From: Takakia lepidozioides
Lineage: Eukaryota > Streptophyta > Takakiopsida > Takakiales > Takakiaceae
Reading direction: 5' to 3'
Assembly (NCBI GenBank): GCA_030704615.1
Contig: CM060734.1
Span: forward strand, 50,176,042-50,240,041
DNA length: 64,000 nt
In this document: one piece after another, positions 45,440 to 57,753 of the stretch
Position numbering within the stretch: the first letter of the stretch is position 1
Layout of the letters: the number at the start of each line of letters is the position of its first letter
The notes under the pieces: model-generated
What the model saw: only the letters and a program-made list of their open reading frames with translations
Told to the model about the DNA's origin: nothing
Databases searched by the model: none
Position numbers and translations under genes: made by a program

Positions 45440-46806
45440 AGGCACTCCAAACCACCTTATCTAAAACCCATTGTCTACTTCTTATGTGTAGTGCAGTCAT
45501 GGATGATCAACTACATGCTGTGCTATTCCAGCGATGCCAATCAGGGCGTTCGTCAGCTGGCCTTTCCGAGTCCTTGCGTAAACAAATTATGTATCATGTG
45601 TCTACTCACCGTTTCATGGATGATAAGTTTTTCAAGGAGCTCACTAGAGGGGGCATGCCATGCTACTTGGAGGTGCCACCATGGAGCCAGTTGAATGCTT
45701 AACTGGAGCGTTTCCATTGTTCCTTGTATACATGCCACCTTGGTGTCAAGAAAACTGTGGCCCACATCCAAGAGGTATAATATTGGTTGGGAATTCACCG
45801 AGACGTCACCAAGTTCATCTCTAACTGTGAAGGTTGTCGTGCTAACATTGCTCTCCCTAGGGCTCGGATCTTGTATGAGCTGCAGCCTTTGCCTGTCACC
45901 CATGTTTTTGCTCGTGTTGGCATTGACTTAGTAGGACCCCTCGCACTCACATCAAAGGGTCGAAGCTACATTTGTGTTGCTACCGACCACTTGACTTAGT
46001 GGGTAGAAGTCCAGCTTCTGCGTTCCAAGGCTAGTGATGTTGTAGCTCAGTTTTTCTTCAATGAGATCCTTATGCGGGATGGGTGTCCTCGGGAGATACT
46101 AACGGATCAGGGCAAGGAGTTTTGTAACTAGCTCCTCACGGTGATTTGCTTCAACTTCGGTGTTAAGCATTCCACCACCGCCCCATACCATCCCCTGACC
46201 AATGACCTCACCAAACGCTTCAACCAAACTCTTTGCCGAATGTTGGAGAAGAATGGCGCACTGACCAGGGAGTGGGATACCTTTCTTCCCCCTATTCTCT
46301 TTGCTTATCGCACCGCCGTGCATGCTAGTACCAAGAAGACTTTTTTTGAGTTGTTGTATGGTCGCAAGTGTGTTTCTCCTTTGCATTCTACCCCTCTTAT
46401 CTCTACTGTTGCTGATCCGGTTGGTCTTGAGACCTTTGTTGAGGATCTTCATGCTCGGCATGCGGTGTCTATCCATGATGCCAAGACGAACATTGATAAG
46501 GCTCTGCTAACACAGGCCTGTAATTTTAACAAACATGTCAAGTATTCTAACCTGTTTCAGGTGGGACAGATCGTGTGCGTTCAATTACAGCATGGCAAGC
46601 ATGCGTGCAAATCTAAGCTCAAAATTGACGGTCCCTACTTGATCTATCAAATTCTACGTGGGCGACGTGCTCTCCTTCTTCCACAAGGCTCTAATACTGA
46701 AGTGCAGGATGGACGTGTTTCCTTGGCCGACTTGATGCATTCCGAACTAGTTTTTTTATCTTACATCTATCAATGTGGAGGGGTGCACGGTGGGGTGATG
46801 TCTTGA
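45440..46806 (+). pseudogene. Ty3/gypsy integrase region, plus strand
   Basis: A zinc-binding part (CHLGVKKTVAHIQEV...GIHRDVTKFISNCEGC), then the core: VGIDLVGPLALTSKGRSYI, EILTDQGKEF, FGVKHSTTAPYHPLTNDLTK. The catalytic Glu of the T-E-R motif is Lys (TKRFNQTL). Stops interrupt at DHLT* and FCN*. The C-terminal part KHVKYSNLFQVGQIVCVQL and SKLKIDGPYLIYQILRGRRA is intact but has no chromodomain or PHD finger. Confidence 0.85.
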
Positions 46807-49771
46807 TCTTCTTCGCCGATCTACTTCAGCTTGATCCTCTTCTTTTCTCAGCGGCTTAGTCTGAGTTTGCGGATGGTGACTATTGGGATCCTAGGACTTT
46901 GACCTCTCTAGGACTTAGCAACATTTTTCATGGTATATCACCGTCTGTACTCCTTTGTACGGTTTTCCTAGCCAAGGGTTTTGTCCTCGGCCCAACTTGC
47001 AGGTGCCAGGTTTTCCTTTGGAAGGTTTTTCACCCAACAGTGGAGGGTGATATTTTCCTATTGTTTGTTCTCCTTCGCGGAGCTGAGGATTTTTTCGTAG
47101 GGGGTAGGCTTCACATCAGATGTAAAGCCCCCATATTTGCTTAGCCTAGAAATGGCTCGTTTCATCCAAAACGGCGATACACATCCGTAGTATAAAATTT
47201 TGGGCGATAAAGCCGTACAACCATTACAATGATACCTAGATTAGGGTTAGTTTTGGGCTGGTGGCGACATCCTGGCCCTTCATCAGATCTAGGGCTACAA
47301 GGCGGCGCCGTGGGCTTTGGCTTGTGACACCTCCCATGCGGCGGGCCACTAAAGCTAAGGCTTTTATAAAGACAGCACCTTGACACAAGGTCAGGCGTGT
47401 ACTCGGGTATTAGTGTATAGTTGATTTTTGGTGTACAAGGCTTGGATGAGAGCTGCTTTGTGTCAGATCCGTGTGTTTGATCCTCCTCTCGCGTTTTGCT
47501 TGCTCTTTCCGCTCGCCCCTTTGTTATGAAACCTTGCTATTTGAGGGAAAGGAGTATATGCTTTAGGCTTGTTTTAAGGCTTCCACAACCCTTTCTACGT
47601 GTGAGCTGAAAATTACCCCGCTCAAGGTTGTGTCAATTTCATTTTTGTTCAAGGATTATTCCAATTCTAGCATATAATATTTTTTGTGACAAGGAATTTC
47701 TATGCCATATTCTCATACAAATTTTGTTGGGAGTCTTGTCCCGGTGTCTCCATGCTGGTCATAAAGTTGTTCTCTCGAAAGATATGCTTATTGGATAGTG
47801 CTCAAGAGATTAACTACAATTGGGAATCTAATCAATGTAGATGTAAATTTGATTCATCTCTGCCAACATGATCCATTATTGCTACTGGTTACTGAATGAA
47901 TGTGCAAAGCTGAATAAAGAACATGACCTAAAATTACCTTAATAGTGTGCAAAGGTAAAGGTCTCACTGTGGGGATGCCCTTCCTCCTCTTGTCTTGGTT
48001 CTTTAATTCATGCAAGCACTTCGCTCATCTTTTCCACACACCATTCTTCCAAGAAACCCACCCACTAGTTACTTCTCCCCTTTTTTTCCACTTCCTTGAA
48101 ACTGAAGCTTGGTCTATCAGCACAACGACATGAGTGACTAATGCTCCCTCCCACGGCTCCGCTAATAATAGGCCAGACCACCCTTGGGGAAGGGCCACCT
48201 GGTCCACAAAAAGGTGATGCACACTTTTACAACAAGAAATCAGTGGACAACATCAAAGCAGTTTCTGCAAATAGATGAGAATGGGCAAGTAATTAGTGTA
48301 CAAAAGCAAAGCATAGATGCATCACATATGTCCTGGATTGTGGCTACAAATGAGTGCAATTGTTAAATATCTCATGTTGTGATGTGGAACTGAAATACAG
48401 TATCAATCCTTAACTAGAAATCCCCATCTGTGGTCAATTTTCCTTCAGAGAAACAACAACCCTGATTGGACCTTTTGAACAGAGCTCACCCTCTGCTTAC
48501 AACAGCCAGTTCACTACACCAAAATTGGAAGAGGATGCCATGAGATTCACTGCTTCTGACTTCTCTAAGCTTCCACTGTCTGCTGCATACACACTGTCGT
48601 CAGTCCTGTTGCTTGCCTTCTCACAGCCAACACTGAACTAAGCTGTTTAAGCCATCGCTTATACTGTTATGAGCTCCAATATAGCCATTGCCTAGTTGCA
48701 TTGTGCCTACAAGCTTCTCCTCCCTCAAAATTCAGCTTTATTTTTTTCCATATCCAAGTCTTCTTGTGCGCTTGTCTTTCCTGTCCTCGGATCTCGCATC
48801 TACAACCTTCTCTGTGTTCTAGGATAGATGCTAGCCCATTGGTTGTCCTTGACATAGCTACCAATATTGAACACTTCCGTTTCTGCCTGTGCTTGGGCAA
48901 TCCATCAGCTCGTCGGCCTCTTCACTGGTCTCTGAATACTTGGCAATGTTGCCTACTGTGTTGTTTGTGTTTATCCCTGCAAAGGCCAAGATTTACTGAA
49001 GTTTAGTACAATGTAATGTCATAGTACACCCTCAAATGGTCAAGGGTGTAAAATAGTTGTAGATAAGATAGAATGTGAGACAGATGCAGAGTTTTTCCTT
49101 TCATTTCCAGATCTTAGTGATAAAATCTGCAAAAAAGGTCTGTAAGTGCCCCCTAGTTATGGTTATGTGCAAGTACATTGCGGCCCTTCCAGGCAGAATC
49201 CCACCCATGGGAAGAAAGGGCTCAGTACGACACTCTTTGGAAGCATATAATCCAATCAAGGAGTCTCCTCTCTTGGGGTGACAAGGGCAGGCAGGGGTTC
49301 ACTTGTTTCCTTGTTTGTCAACCTTTCTTCTCTGTCACATGTTTGGCATTCATGTGGCCAATTTGAAGTTCCCTTCTTCCCTGACTAGAATACTGGTTGC
49401 CTTTAGGCATAACAAAGATCAGAAGAGGGATTACCACCATTCTACACTTAACCCCACAGTAACATATAAATCTTGGTCTGAACTCACTGAGTCACAATGT
49501 GACCACAACCGACCTTCTCCAACATAACCATCTGGTTGCCATTCACCATGTACAGATTGTGGCGCTCTAGACATATGTTATAGTGCATTTGCTCAAGGAC
49601 AACAAAGGGCTGGAACACTCTACCAACAGTTGTTGTAAGGGGGACCCATTCACTCACATAATCTCCCACAATATCTCTCATGTCCTACTGGGAGTCGTTT
49701 AAGACTTTCTCGCCTGTAAATTAGGTATATCAGACCATAAGCCTTGCTTTCACCAAACAACAAAGAGGAAG
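46807..49771. other. No recognised gene; probable LTR remnant at the left
   Basis: The G-rich stretch GGAGGGGTGCACGGTGGGGTG near 46780-46800 could be the polypurine tract of the preceding integrase element, with an LTR following, but its end is not visible. No supported coding frame from 47.6 to 49.7 kb. Confidence 0.4.
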
Positions 49772-50832
49772 TTACAGCATGGTGAAGGAAGAGGATGAAT
49801 TCAAAGAGTGGTGGTGACTTGCAGGTGGCGGAGTTGCATACGTGTCCACAGCAAGCTCCCCCGGGTTAAGAGTTTTATCCCGGCCATACCAGCTGGACAT
49901 GGCGTGGAAGACCTCCTTATGGAAATTGGCAGACAATCTATTGTTCTTTCTCTCCTCGTGGGATTGTTGCCAGTACGATTTAACCCCGCCTGGACTTATC
50001 CTTTCGTAAGTACACACCTTCTTGAACTCGGATGCTAGTGACTCCCACTTGTCCTGACACTGTTGCGCGCTTTTCTCAGCCCCGTGGCTCTAGCAATAGT
50101 CCTCAATCCATAGCCATCTTTCTTGAGCTGACTTGCGCTTCTCTTTGGCACTAGCCGTTTTGCTCTTTTCTTTGTCCTCCATCTTGGCAGCTTGCAATAC
50201 CATCACTTCCTCCGCTGTCCATTTGTTTTTCTTGTAGACTCTGCTGTCTCTAGCTCCGTCGTCGGCTTCCCTAGATTTGACGTCATCGTCTTCATCAACC
50301 AGACCTTGCGTATCGTCATCATCACTAATTTCATGTCTGAAGGGGGCTGAAGTGTCAAGAATAAGTTCGCTGGGATCAACTGTTGTTTTCCTCACATACC
50401 ACAAAGAAACTGCATCATACACGTCCTTCCAAAAGTTAGGGGGAAATCTTCTTGTCTTTCTCTCTGTCACCGACATCTGCCAATACGATTTGCGACCATT
50501 GCTGAGCTTCTTCTCATACTTGCTAATCTTGTAGAATATGCTACCAGCGACTCCTACTTATCCTGGCATTGCCTACCGCTCCTCTCAATACCCTGGTTCC
50601 AGGCAAAGGTCCTCAATGTACATCCCCTCTCCTGTGAGCTTAGGTGTCTGTCCTTCCCATCCCCTCTCATCTGTCGCTCCTGGTCCTCCCGCTTCGCATC
50701 CTGCAAAACCATCACCTCTTCATGCGTCCAATTTTTCCTCTTATACATCCTATTGTTTTTGTGAGGCGATCCATCGCTCCCATCATCATACTCCCCATCC
50801 TCCACTCCTAGGGTTTCATGTTGCGACACCAA
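49772..50832 (-). pseudogene. Trihelix (GT/Myb-SANT-like) gene with tandemly duplicated DNA-binding domain
   Basis: Two trihelix units about 505 bp apart on the minus strand. Unit 1: KRKNWTHEEVMVLQDAKRED, SGRQCQDK, then TAG at 50556-50554 where the family has Trp-Glu-Ser. After a frameshift, KSYWQMSVTERKTRRFPPNF WKDVYDAVSLWY. Unit 2: KNKWTAEEVMVLQAAKMEDK, RWLWIEDYC, then TAG at 50092-50090 in place of Trp. It continues SAQQCQDKWESLA, KSYWQQSHEERKNNRLSANF HKEVFHAMSSWY. The W...W pattern and Q-C-x-D-K-W are diagnostic of trihelix transcription factors. Both units are broken by Trp-to-stop changes. An acidic linker (DDDDTQGLVDEDDD) joins them. Confidence 0.75.
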
Positions 50833-50849
50833 TTCTCCCCCGGGTCATC

Positions 50850-51100
50850 TTGCGATCCTCCCATTCTCCATCCCCTTGTTTCCTCATCAATTTCCCCTTC
50901 TTGTTCGAATCCTTCTCTCCCTCTTTCTCGCACTACCCGGCTCTTCTCAGGGCCAGCGATGGAACGCAGGCACCCCCACCGCCCTCGCTTGCCCGCCCTC
51001 CCCTCTCTCTCTCTCTCCTTCCTTCCCTCCCTCTCCTCTTTTCTTCTTCCTTTTGCCCCAATTCTTGCCCCTTCACGCACATCTCAGCCCCTTCAATGAT
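50850..51100. repeat. Pyrimidine-rich low-complexity tract
   Basis: C/T-rich sequence upstream of the trihelix relic with (CT)n runs such as TCTCTCTCTCTC near 51005. It produces long but meaningless open frames on both strands. Confidence 0.8.
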
Positions 51101-51234
51101 ACCATTTTGGACGGACTAGATCGCATCCATATGTCCGGCACTCATCCTTTCTGCCCCTCCATCTGCGCCTGGGCATTTGTTTTTAAAGAGGAAGGGATGG
51201 AGGCCTTTTTAATCAAATTTGACTTCAATGCCCT

Positions 51235-51290
51235 TCATTTTTCTTTTTCTTTTTCTTCTTTTTTTTTCTTTTCTTTCTTTTTCTTTTTTG
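51235..51290. repeat. (TTTTC)n-like polypyrimidine tract
   Basis: About 55 bases of T with interspersed C, directly before a SINE 3' fragment; on the minus strand it is a poly-purine run. Confidence 0.85.
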
Positions 51291-51294
51291 CAGA

Positions 51295-51350
51295 AAGGGG
51301 TAGTAGCCCTTGAGGTAGCTACTGGCATGCACTTCATGTATATAAATAAG
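51295..51350 (+). mobile_element. SINE 3' fragment (family 2)
   Basis: GCAGAAAGGGGTAGTAGCCC TTGAGGTAG resembles the body of the SINE at 56.2 kb (GGCGGAAGGTAGTAACCCTT), ending TGTATATAAATA. Confidence 0.45.
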
Positions 51351-52449
51351 CATTTCTTTTCCTGAATCTCCAGACTCTCAAGTTCCACGAGTCCATAAGT
51401 GACGCTCGCGGCTCCACATTTTGAATCCCGGCACACATGAGCGACCACATGAATGGCTCTCCCGATTTCCGTACTTCCTCCTCCCTGCAGTTTGTTATTA
51501 ATTCAGTTCCACCTATGCATCCCTGATGCAAATCGGATGTGAGGTGAAAGCTTCTCATGTGTTAGAATCCGGGCCGTTCGCTTAGGGGTTGAGTTCCTTC
51601 AGCCCACAATGAGCTTTGCTCTTGGCTATCATTTCCTTCCATCTGCAACTCCCTCTTGGCTCCATGGGGATAGAAGAAACATGTCAGAAAGGTTCCCACG
51701 ACATAACTGAGGTGTTGGGTACGTTTTCCATTTTCTCTTCCCGATCACTTTGAGGAATCTTATGAGACGCTCGTATGCAAAAAGACTCTAGTGTTGCATC
51801 AGCCGTGCCGGAGAGCCCTTTGCGATGCGGAGATATCATGCCAGGCCAGCTAACCTTCAGTAGCCTCCCATTTGTGGCTCCGTCTCAGTTAAGAAGTGGG
51901 CGATGGGGGCCCGAGTTCATCACTTCATGCCAGGGTCCGTTGTCCATCCGGAGCGACCTCCTTGAATGAAGTGATGAACTCGAACCCCTGTTCTCTTGGA
52001 ATATTCATGATTCATCATAGCCATAATCAAATGGATTTAGCTTCTCATGAAACTTCTTCATGCTTCAAGTTGCAACTCCTACATTTTCAGCTATTCTGAC
52101 AATCGTGACAGCACAGACACTTCCAGCTCTCACTCTTCAGCAGAATATCCCCGCTTTCACAGTTCCAAACTTCTCATGCTCCTCTAGCAACTGCTCATCC
52201 AAGTTCTACAGGGCCATAACAAACACGACTTCAGTACTCGAGAGAAGTTAGACAGATTTCAGGAGCCTTTAAAGAAATGAATAGAGACACAGAGAATGTA
52301 GTCATGGACCTCGAGTTGTTGTATAGTGTATAGAGACATGATCGAAAAGTTGGGGGGAGGGGTGCAAGAAAAGATGCCATAAAAATGGACTTAAAATTGT
52401 TGCATACTGAGTCCAGTTGTGGTTGTGGTGTTTTCTTTTCAGAAGAAAG

Positions 52450-52495
52450 GAAGAAATGGAATGGTACTTTATAACATCCGTGGGAAGCTCAAAGG
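52450..52495 (-). mobile_element. LINE 3' end, (CATTT)-type
   Basis: The plus strand reads GAAATGGAATGGTACTTTAT AACATCCGTGGGAAGCTCA, the reverse of the terminal sequence found at 36640-36680 (CGTCCGCGGGAAGCTCA). Confidence 0.65.
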
Positions 52496-53878
52496 AAAGG
52501 CAGATACAAGAGAAAAGACTTCACAACATCCACAGAGGGCCTACGGACAGGGACGTAGAGACACACAGAGACATGGAGACAAATGGATCTGGAGGGGATA
52601 AAAGAGAACAAGAAAAGAGATCTCACTTCATTGTAAGGCATGTCGAACCCCTCGAGTTTCCCTTTTCAAAAGCAGCCAAGAGAATTGTTACTTGACCAAT
52701 TGCAGTAACTAATCACTTTTGAGACCCTCAAGTGCCCTTGGATCCAAGTCTGTGTCCAAAACATAGCTCAAGTGGATACAATGGCAATAAAAGGTGGCAA
52801 TTTCCACTGACCAGTGGAAAATCTGCCCAAAAGATTGTTGACTGCATTAGAGCATGAAACTTTATGTTGGAAACACTCATGTTACCTGCCAAAGGGTCTG
52901 GACTGGCACTCCAAGTGCACTATTTTTGTCTCCAGGTGATTCAACCTCTACACAGGTTGCTACAAAAGTTGATCAGCTATGCTTTATGGTCCTTCATCAG
53001 ATCAGTAAAATGAGCAAAAGTTCTGGTACCTGCTCTTGTTCAAGCCCAATCTCTTTAGCCTTCCTGTAGCTTTTTCTGTTCTTCCGGCTGCTTTCTGCAA
53101 GATTATGCACCACAAAACATCTCAGTCCAGACTCCCACCCAAATCCCAATGAATGAGGAGGCCACAAAGCTCACGCTTGTCTACTTTTACCGTCAAAAGA
53201 ATTCTGTACCCTGCGGATAATCAGATGAGAGCATATACAGATGATGAAGCAGCCTGGATCTGGGACTCGAGAAGCTCCAACTTATTTCGACCTTTTTTTT
53301 GTACAGCAGCTGACAACGAATGCTAAGCTGCAGCATGTAAAGAGCCTGATGCAGCAGGGTGTTGGCCATAGTGTCTCCAGCTCCAAACTACTAAAGATGG
53401 AGGAAATTATACTCTCTTATTTCAGCTAAACCCCTCTCCATTCTCCAGTACCATGGATTTGGATGGCAATCTGTTTGCTTTTGTTGCCCAACTGAAGTAT
53501 GTAATAATAGACCTGAATAGGCTTTGGCATTCTGCTATGCTCTATCAAGGCTGTCTTGATGCCTTTCAACTACCAATAGTTACTTTGTAAGGTGCTCAAG
53601 AGTCCTCACCCACAACAAATGGCCTTGCAGCACAAGGGAGATATGATCCAAGCATTTTCTGTTCACTGTGGCAACCTAACCTACAACAGAACTTTGGCGG
53701 AGGGTGAACGCTTTGCTGAATCTTACCTGAGCATCAAAGGCTTTCCTGAGATTGGTGCTGGTTTTTTATGGGGACAGGTCGACATGATCCAGCTAGACAC
53801 AAGTGATTATCTTCACTAATTTCAGGGAACGTGTCCAGTAATTTTTAATCTATCATAGTGTGTGATCCCTAATTGCAG

Positions 53879-53949
53879 AGACATTATGGAAGCTCTCAAC
53901 AGAGTTGGAGATGTTGTTAAAGCAATGGAGTTTATTGGGCAGAGCTCTG
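53879..53949 (+). CDS. Possible 71-bp exon of an unidentified gene
   Basis: Flanked by CTAATTGCAG and GTAAGTAAGG, both strong splice signals. The open frame reads DIMEALNRVGDVVKAMEFIG QSS. I do not recognise the family. Neighbouring open pieces upstream could belong to the same gene, but their borders are unclear. Confidence 0.35.
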
Positions 53950-56149
53950 GTAAGTAAGGATTGTTTGCAATTCTCAACTGTTTAGGGCAATGGTCAGCCT
54001 ATAAACCTTTGATTATTTCTTTTTGTGAATTCCACCTATGATTTTAATGAAACTGATTTCCTATTTGCTTCAAACAATTTTGTTTCGAGCTCACCTGGGA
54101 TTTGTGTCACCCTAACTGGTAATGTGCATCAGGTTCCACTGCTTTCTTTCCTATGCTGCCCTTCAACACCATTATAGTTCTCATAGAGATGGGATATGTC
54201 TCAGCATGAACATGTGCTCTTTCTAGTTGCTTATAACTCTATCTAAAGCAGTGTAAGATGGGAGGTGCAGTGACTGCAATGAAGATATTGAGGACCTTAT
54301 GGAGGGCAGATCTTGTGTGTCTCTTGATTCAACGGTACCTCGTAGAATATAAGTGACCCATGCAATTCAGCTTCCTCTATGGTGAGATCACAGCTGCAAC
54401 AGTTAATCAATCTTTTTGACATGTGGCCTTTATGTGCACTGTGGCAGGTAAGGCATCAAAAGGCCAGACTCAGAAAGTTCAGTAAGCTGTCCTCCAAGTA
54501 GTCCTACAGCTTCTACTCCCTCAAGCATAACTTCATTGTGTACTTCTAGTTCAGAGAAGAGTCTATTTTAAGTGGGGAATCTATCTTCACTGCACACAAG
54601 AAAACCCAATCCAAAGTTGGAATCTATGGTCACACACCTAAACCTGAAATTGCTTTTGGTATGGAGATTCAGGATTCCAGATCATGACATTCACCTGGCA
54701 GGAAGTGTGATCCTTCCTTTGCAGAATTGTGCTTGCATTTATCCAGGCTTATTTCTGCTTCCTGCTGGTGGGGTACTTACGTACTCTCTTTTGCACCAAT
54801 GCACATAAATACACAACAAAGCCCGTGGCACACCCATGCAACATGGAGGTGTCAACAGCTTCACCTTCCATCCAAGCCCCCGCATAGTGCTTGTCCTGCT
54901 TTGCTAGGCATCTTTGGTACATTATGTTTGAAGCCATTGTCAAGTACTTCCAAGGCATTGGAATATGGTTTCTATGTGTTCTCTTCAATTTTCAAAGACC
55001 ATTATGCAATGATCATAAGTTGGGTTAGCGTGTGACTTCCCCTAACCGTTCTTTAGATGGTAGCGAAGAATATATATGTATGTATGGTATAGAAAGTCTG
55101 ACCAGAGGTCCTTTCTTTGTGTTATAAATATATCCTGCTCTGAAACTGGGTTGTTTTGTATGTCTACAAGTCATACCTCCATTTCTCGGTATGGATGAGG
55201 GTTTAAGGTCCCATTATTTTGTAGACTCATTAATAATGAGATATACCTCTTGAGCTGATAGCATCAAAAGATATGTATATGAAGGTACCTCATGCATTCA
55301 AACTAGAAGTGCAAATGGTGGAGATGGTAATGGAGGAGTTTGTGGGCGGAACTTGAGAGCAAAGAGGCGCCATTACCCTGGAGCAGAGAAGTTTGTACCT
55401 GGTGGAGGGGAGTTGAGATCAAAGAGGGCTCCCCCCCTGTGACTCATTAGACATAAGTTTGAACTCCATGTTAGGGGGAGATAACTGAGAAATCAGTGAC
55501 TCCGCTTAATGCATAACTGCAGTTCTATCGATTCGCCTTCCTTCTTCTCCCGATGACAGAATCTTACAGCCTAAGTATTGGATTGTGCCTCTCTCTCCAT
55601 CTCCTAATGTGGGCTTACAAAGTGTGAGGATAGAGACTAGGAGATGGGATAGGTACAGCATGCTAGACAACTCTGCCTGGCTTTTGGAGTAGGAGACTGA
55701 GCATTTCTTTACTCACTATCCCACTACTACTGCCTATGTAGCGACAGCCAATCTGACACAGATGTGTTTCTTTGCAAGGATAAGAAGATGCCTCTACCTT
55801 AAAGAATTTCTTGAAGTTCTAGTGTAGTTTTTGGGCTGCTTATAGTGGGCCCCACTGTCCTTGTATCCAACTTCCTTCGTCCCATAAACTCTCTTAGCTT
55901 CCCATTGATAGTGTAGAATTTCTTTCTTTCTTTGTTTCATGGTGCAGTGAACATTTTGAAACAAACTGATGATTTTCTATTGTACAGGAAATCAGAACAG
56001 CCTCAAAAAATCTCACTTCTGAAGTGAGCATTGGGGGATGGTTGGGCCCCACCTTTCTTCTTGTCCTACCTTCCACTTTTTCCAGCTCTGTTGTGTAGAC
56101 ATGACATTCTACCGTCTATTCTTTTTCCACCTCTTTGAAGGTTGTTTGA

Positions 56150-56340
56150 TGGATTCAAGTTGTAGCCCAATGGTAATGGACACACACCACCTCGGAAGTG
56201 GTTGTGGGTTCAATCCACCCATTTGTGTCACAAAGGTGTCCACCTTTGTGGCGGAAGGTAGTAACCCTTGGGGGTGAAGAGACACCATAATTTACGCTTC
56301 CTTCGAGAGGCGTCAAATGTAAATATATATACAATTCGAT
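56150..56340 (+). mobile_element. tRNA-derived SINE (family 2, fullest copy)
   Basis: A box TAGCCCAATGG (56163-56173) and B box GGGTTCAATCC (about 56206-56217) with tRNA spacing, then the body GGCGGAAGGTAGTAACCCTT GGGGGTGAAGAGACACCATA, ending in a TATATA-rich stretch. Fragments of the same body occur at 27335, 28240 and 51295. Confidence 0.75.
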
Positions 56341-56756
56341 GGGTTCATGTACACAACAACAAGAGATTCGGTGCAATGAGTCAATTGAGCAGTAGTGCAG
56401 TGCTTATCAGAGTACTTTGAACCTGGAAAAAGACCAGGAGAGCATATTCAGATACCCCCGATTGTGGATATGTAATTTATGTGAGGAGAGCTGGGGCGAC
56501 TTGCTTGCACCACTCTAGGGCCCTTGGTGTGGGGCATTCCTCGATTTTGGGCACCACCCTTGTGTGGGACCTTCCCTTGCATAAAACATGTGAAAGATTT
56601 TCTTTCCACCTTCCGAATCTTTTCGACCATGTGCTTCTTTTCATTCTCTACTCACTGCTAGCTTTTTTTGTGTGTTCTTCCAGCTTTTGTTGAAAAGAAG
56701 AAAGTCTGGCAGTGCCCCAAGGGAGCCAATCTACTCTTGGGGAGCAGATAATAACA

Positions 56757-56784
56757 AAGATAAAGATAAAGATAAAGATAAAGT
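56757..56784. repeat. (GATAAA)n short tandem repeat
   Basis: Four to five units of AAAGAT/GATAAA, possibly the tail of a retroposon. Confidence 0.9.
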
Positions 56785-57284
56785 TTCTTTAATGTCAAGT
56801 GAATTTACTGAGCCTACTGCTCAACACACAGGCCATCGAGGGCCCAATGGACGGTCTGAAGGCACATGTTGAAGGATTGAACCCAGTATCACCCAGGTTA
56901 TGCACAGGCAAGGCATAACCACCCAACCAACCCACTCGGCAAGTGCTTTACGTGTAACGGGAAGGTTAACGAACATCCATGAGCGGATTGTTCATCCATA
57001 TTTCTGGATGAACACTCGGAACAGTGAGGGAGCGAGGCAGTCGTGTTGGGTCCTTCTGATCCTCACTGCGATCCTGTGTCTTCAGTGCTACTTGCTACTT
57101 CTTGCGTGCTCGCTGCCATGGACGCCCTGCATCGTCTCCTCACTATGCCGCACAACGCCATTCCAATGGCTGGGGATGCTTGTACATGCGGTATGAGGTC
57201 TTTCCCACATGTATTGATGTCTGTTGGGATTTCATATTCTGAAAGAGGTAGTGGGTTCTTGAGAGTGTGAAGTCATGGCATGGC

Positions 57285-57753
57285 ATGCAGCTAATGGTGG
57301 ATGAAGGGTGGTGCTGCATTGGAAGCCGATCGAGGGTGAACATGAATTGGAGCGTACAGTGGAAGAGTCAAAATGTAGGATGGGCTACCTGGGCGGCGCT
57401 TGCGATTGTTGGTGTGTGCTATGTTCGCTGTGCCGTGCAGTGGCTGCCTCCTCTCTGGTCGAAATCCAGTGCTGCATCTCCTCAAAGGTCCACGCTTGCT
57501 TCCAGCTCTCAGGGTCTACATGAACGGGCTACCGAGGATGACTCAGTGGGTATCAGCGCCGCATCTGCTCAAAGGTGCACGCTTGCTTCCAGCTCTCAGG
57601 GTCTACATGAACGGGCTACCGAGGATGACTCAGTGGATATCAGCGCTGCATCTGCTCAAAGGTCCGCGCTTGCTTCCAGCTCTCAGGATCCACATGAACG
57701 GGCTGCCGAGGATGACTCAGTGGATATCAACCGCGGCAACCGAACCCCCAGAG
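57285..57753 (+). CDS. Putative 5' exon of the TIR-NB-LRR gene: transmembrane segment plus three 29-residue repeats
   Basis: The frame is open from 57252; its first ATG is at 57285 (MQLMVDEGWCCIGSRSRVNM). A hydrophobic stretch TWAALAIVGVCYVRCAVQWL is a likely membrane-spanning or anchor segment at about residues 34-54. From 57468 to 57728 follow three tandem 29-residue (87-bp) repeats of the form SAASxQRxxLASSSQxxHER AxEDDSVxI. The exon can end at AGAG|GTAACG (57753/57754) in phase 1. The TIR exon begins GT after a CAG acceptor, giving TPR-G-PVERYDVF in frame. This phase match and the absence of a start codon in the TIR exon support linkage, but an upstream short leader exon or an unrelated gene is possible. 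Confidence 0.45.
57468..57728 (+). repeat. 87-bp tandem repeat, three copies, in frame
   Basis: Three units (57468, 57555, 57642) encode Ser- and Asp/Glu-rich 29-mers that differ at only a few positions, so the array is young and its frame preserved. Same reading frame throughout. Confidence 0.95.

Larger units (their letters stand above)
51351..57284. other. Mostly unassigned region upstream of the TIR-NB-LRR gene
   Basis: Holds a LINE 3' end (52450), an exon-like stretch (53879-53949), a SINE (56150) and a short tandem repeat (56757). Several plus-strand pieces preceded by good acceptors are open for 30-60 codons, but I recognise no family. Examples are QLTTNAKLQHVKSLMQQG after TTTTTTTTGTACAG at 53309, and a frame at 53620-53820. 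They may be remnants of one host gene. Confidence 0.4.

Noticed and set aside
50538-51313. Pro/Ser/Leu-rich plus-strand open frames
   Set aside because: Low-complexity C/T-rich sequence; antisense of the trihelix relic and its upstream tract.
57043-57270. 75-codon frame just before the putative TNL first exon
   Set aside because: No domain, ends in a stop before the exon, and no splice site linking it in phase was found.
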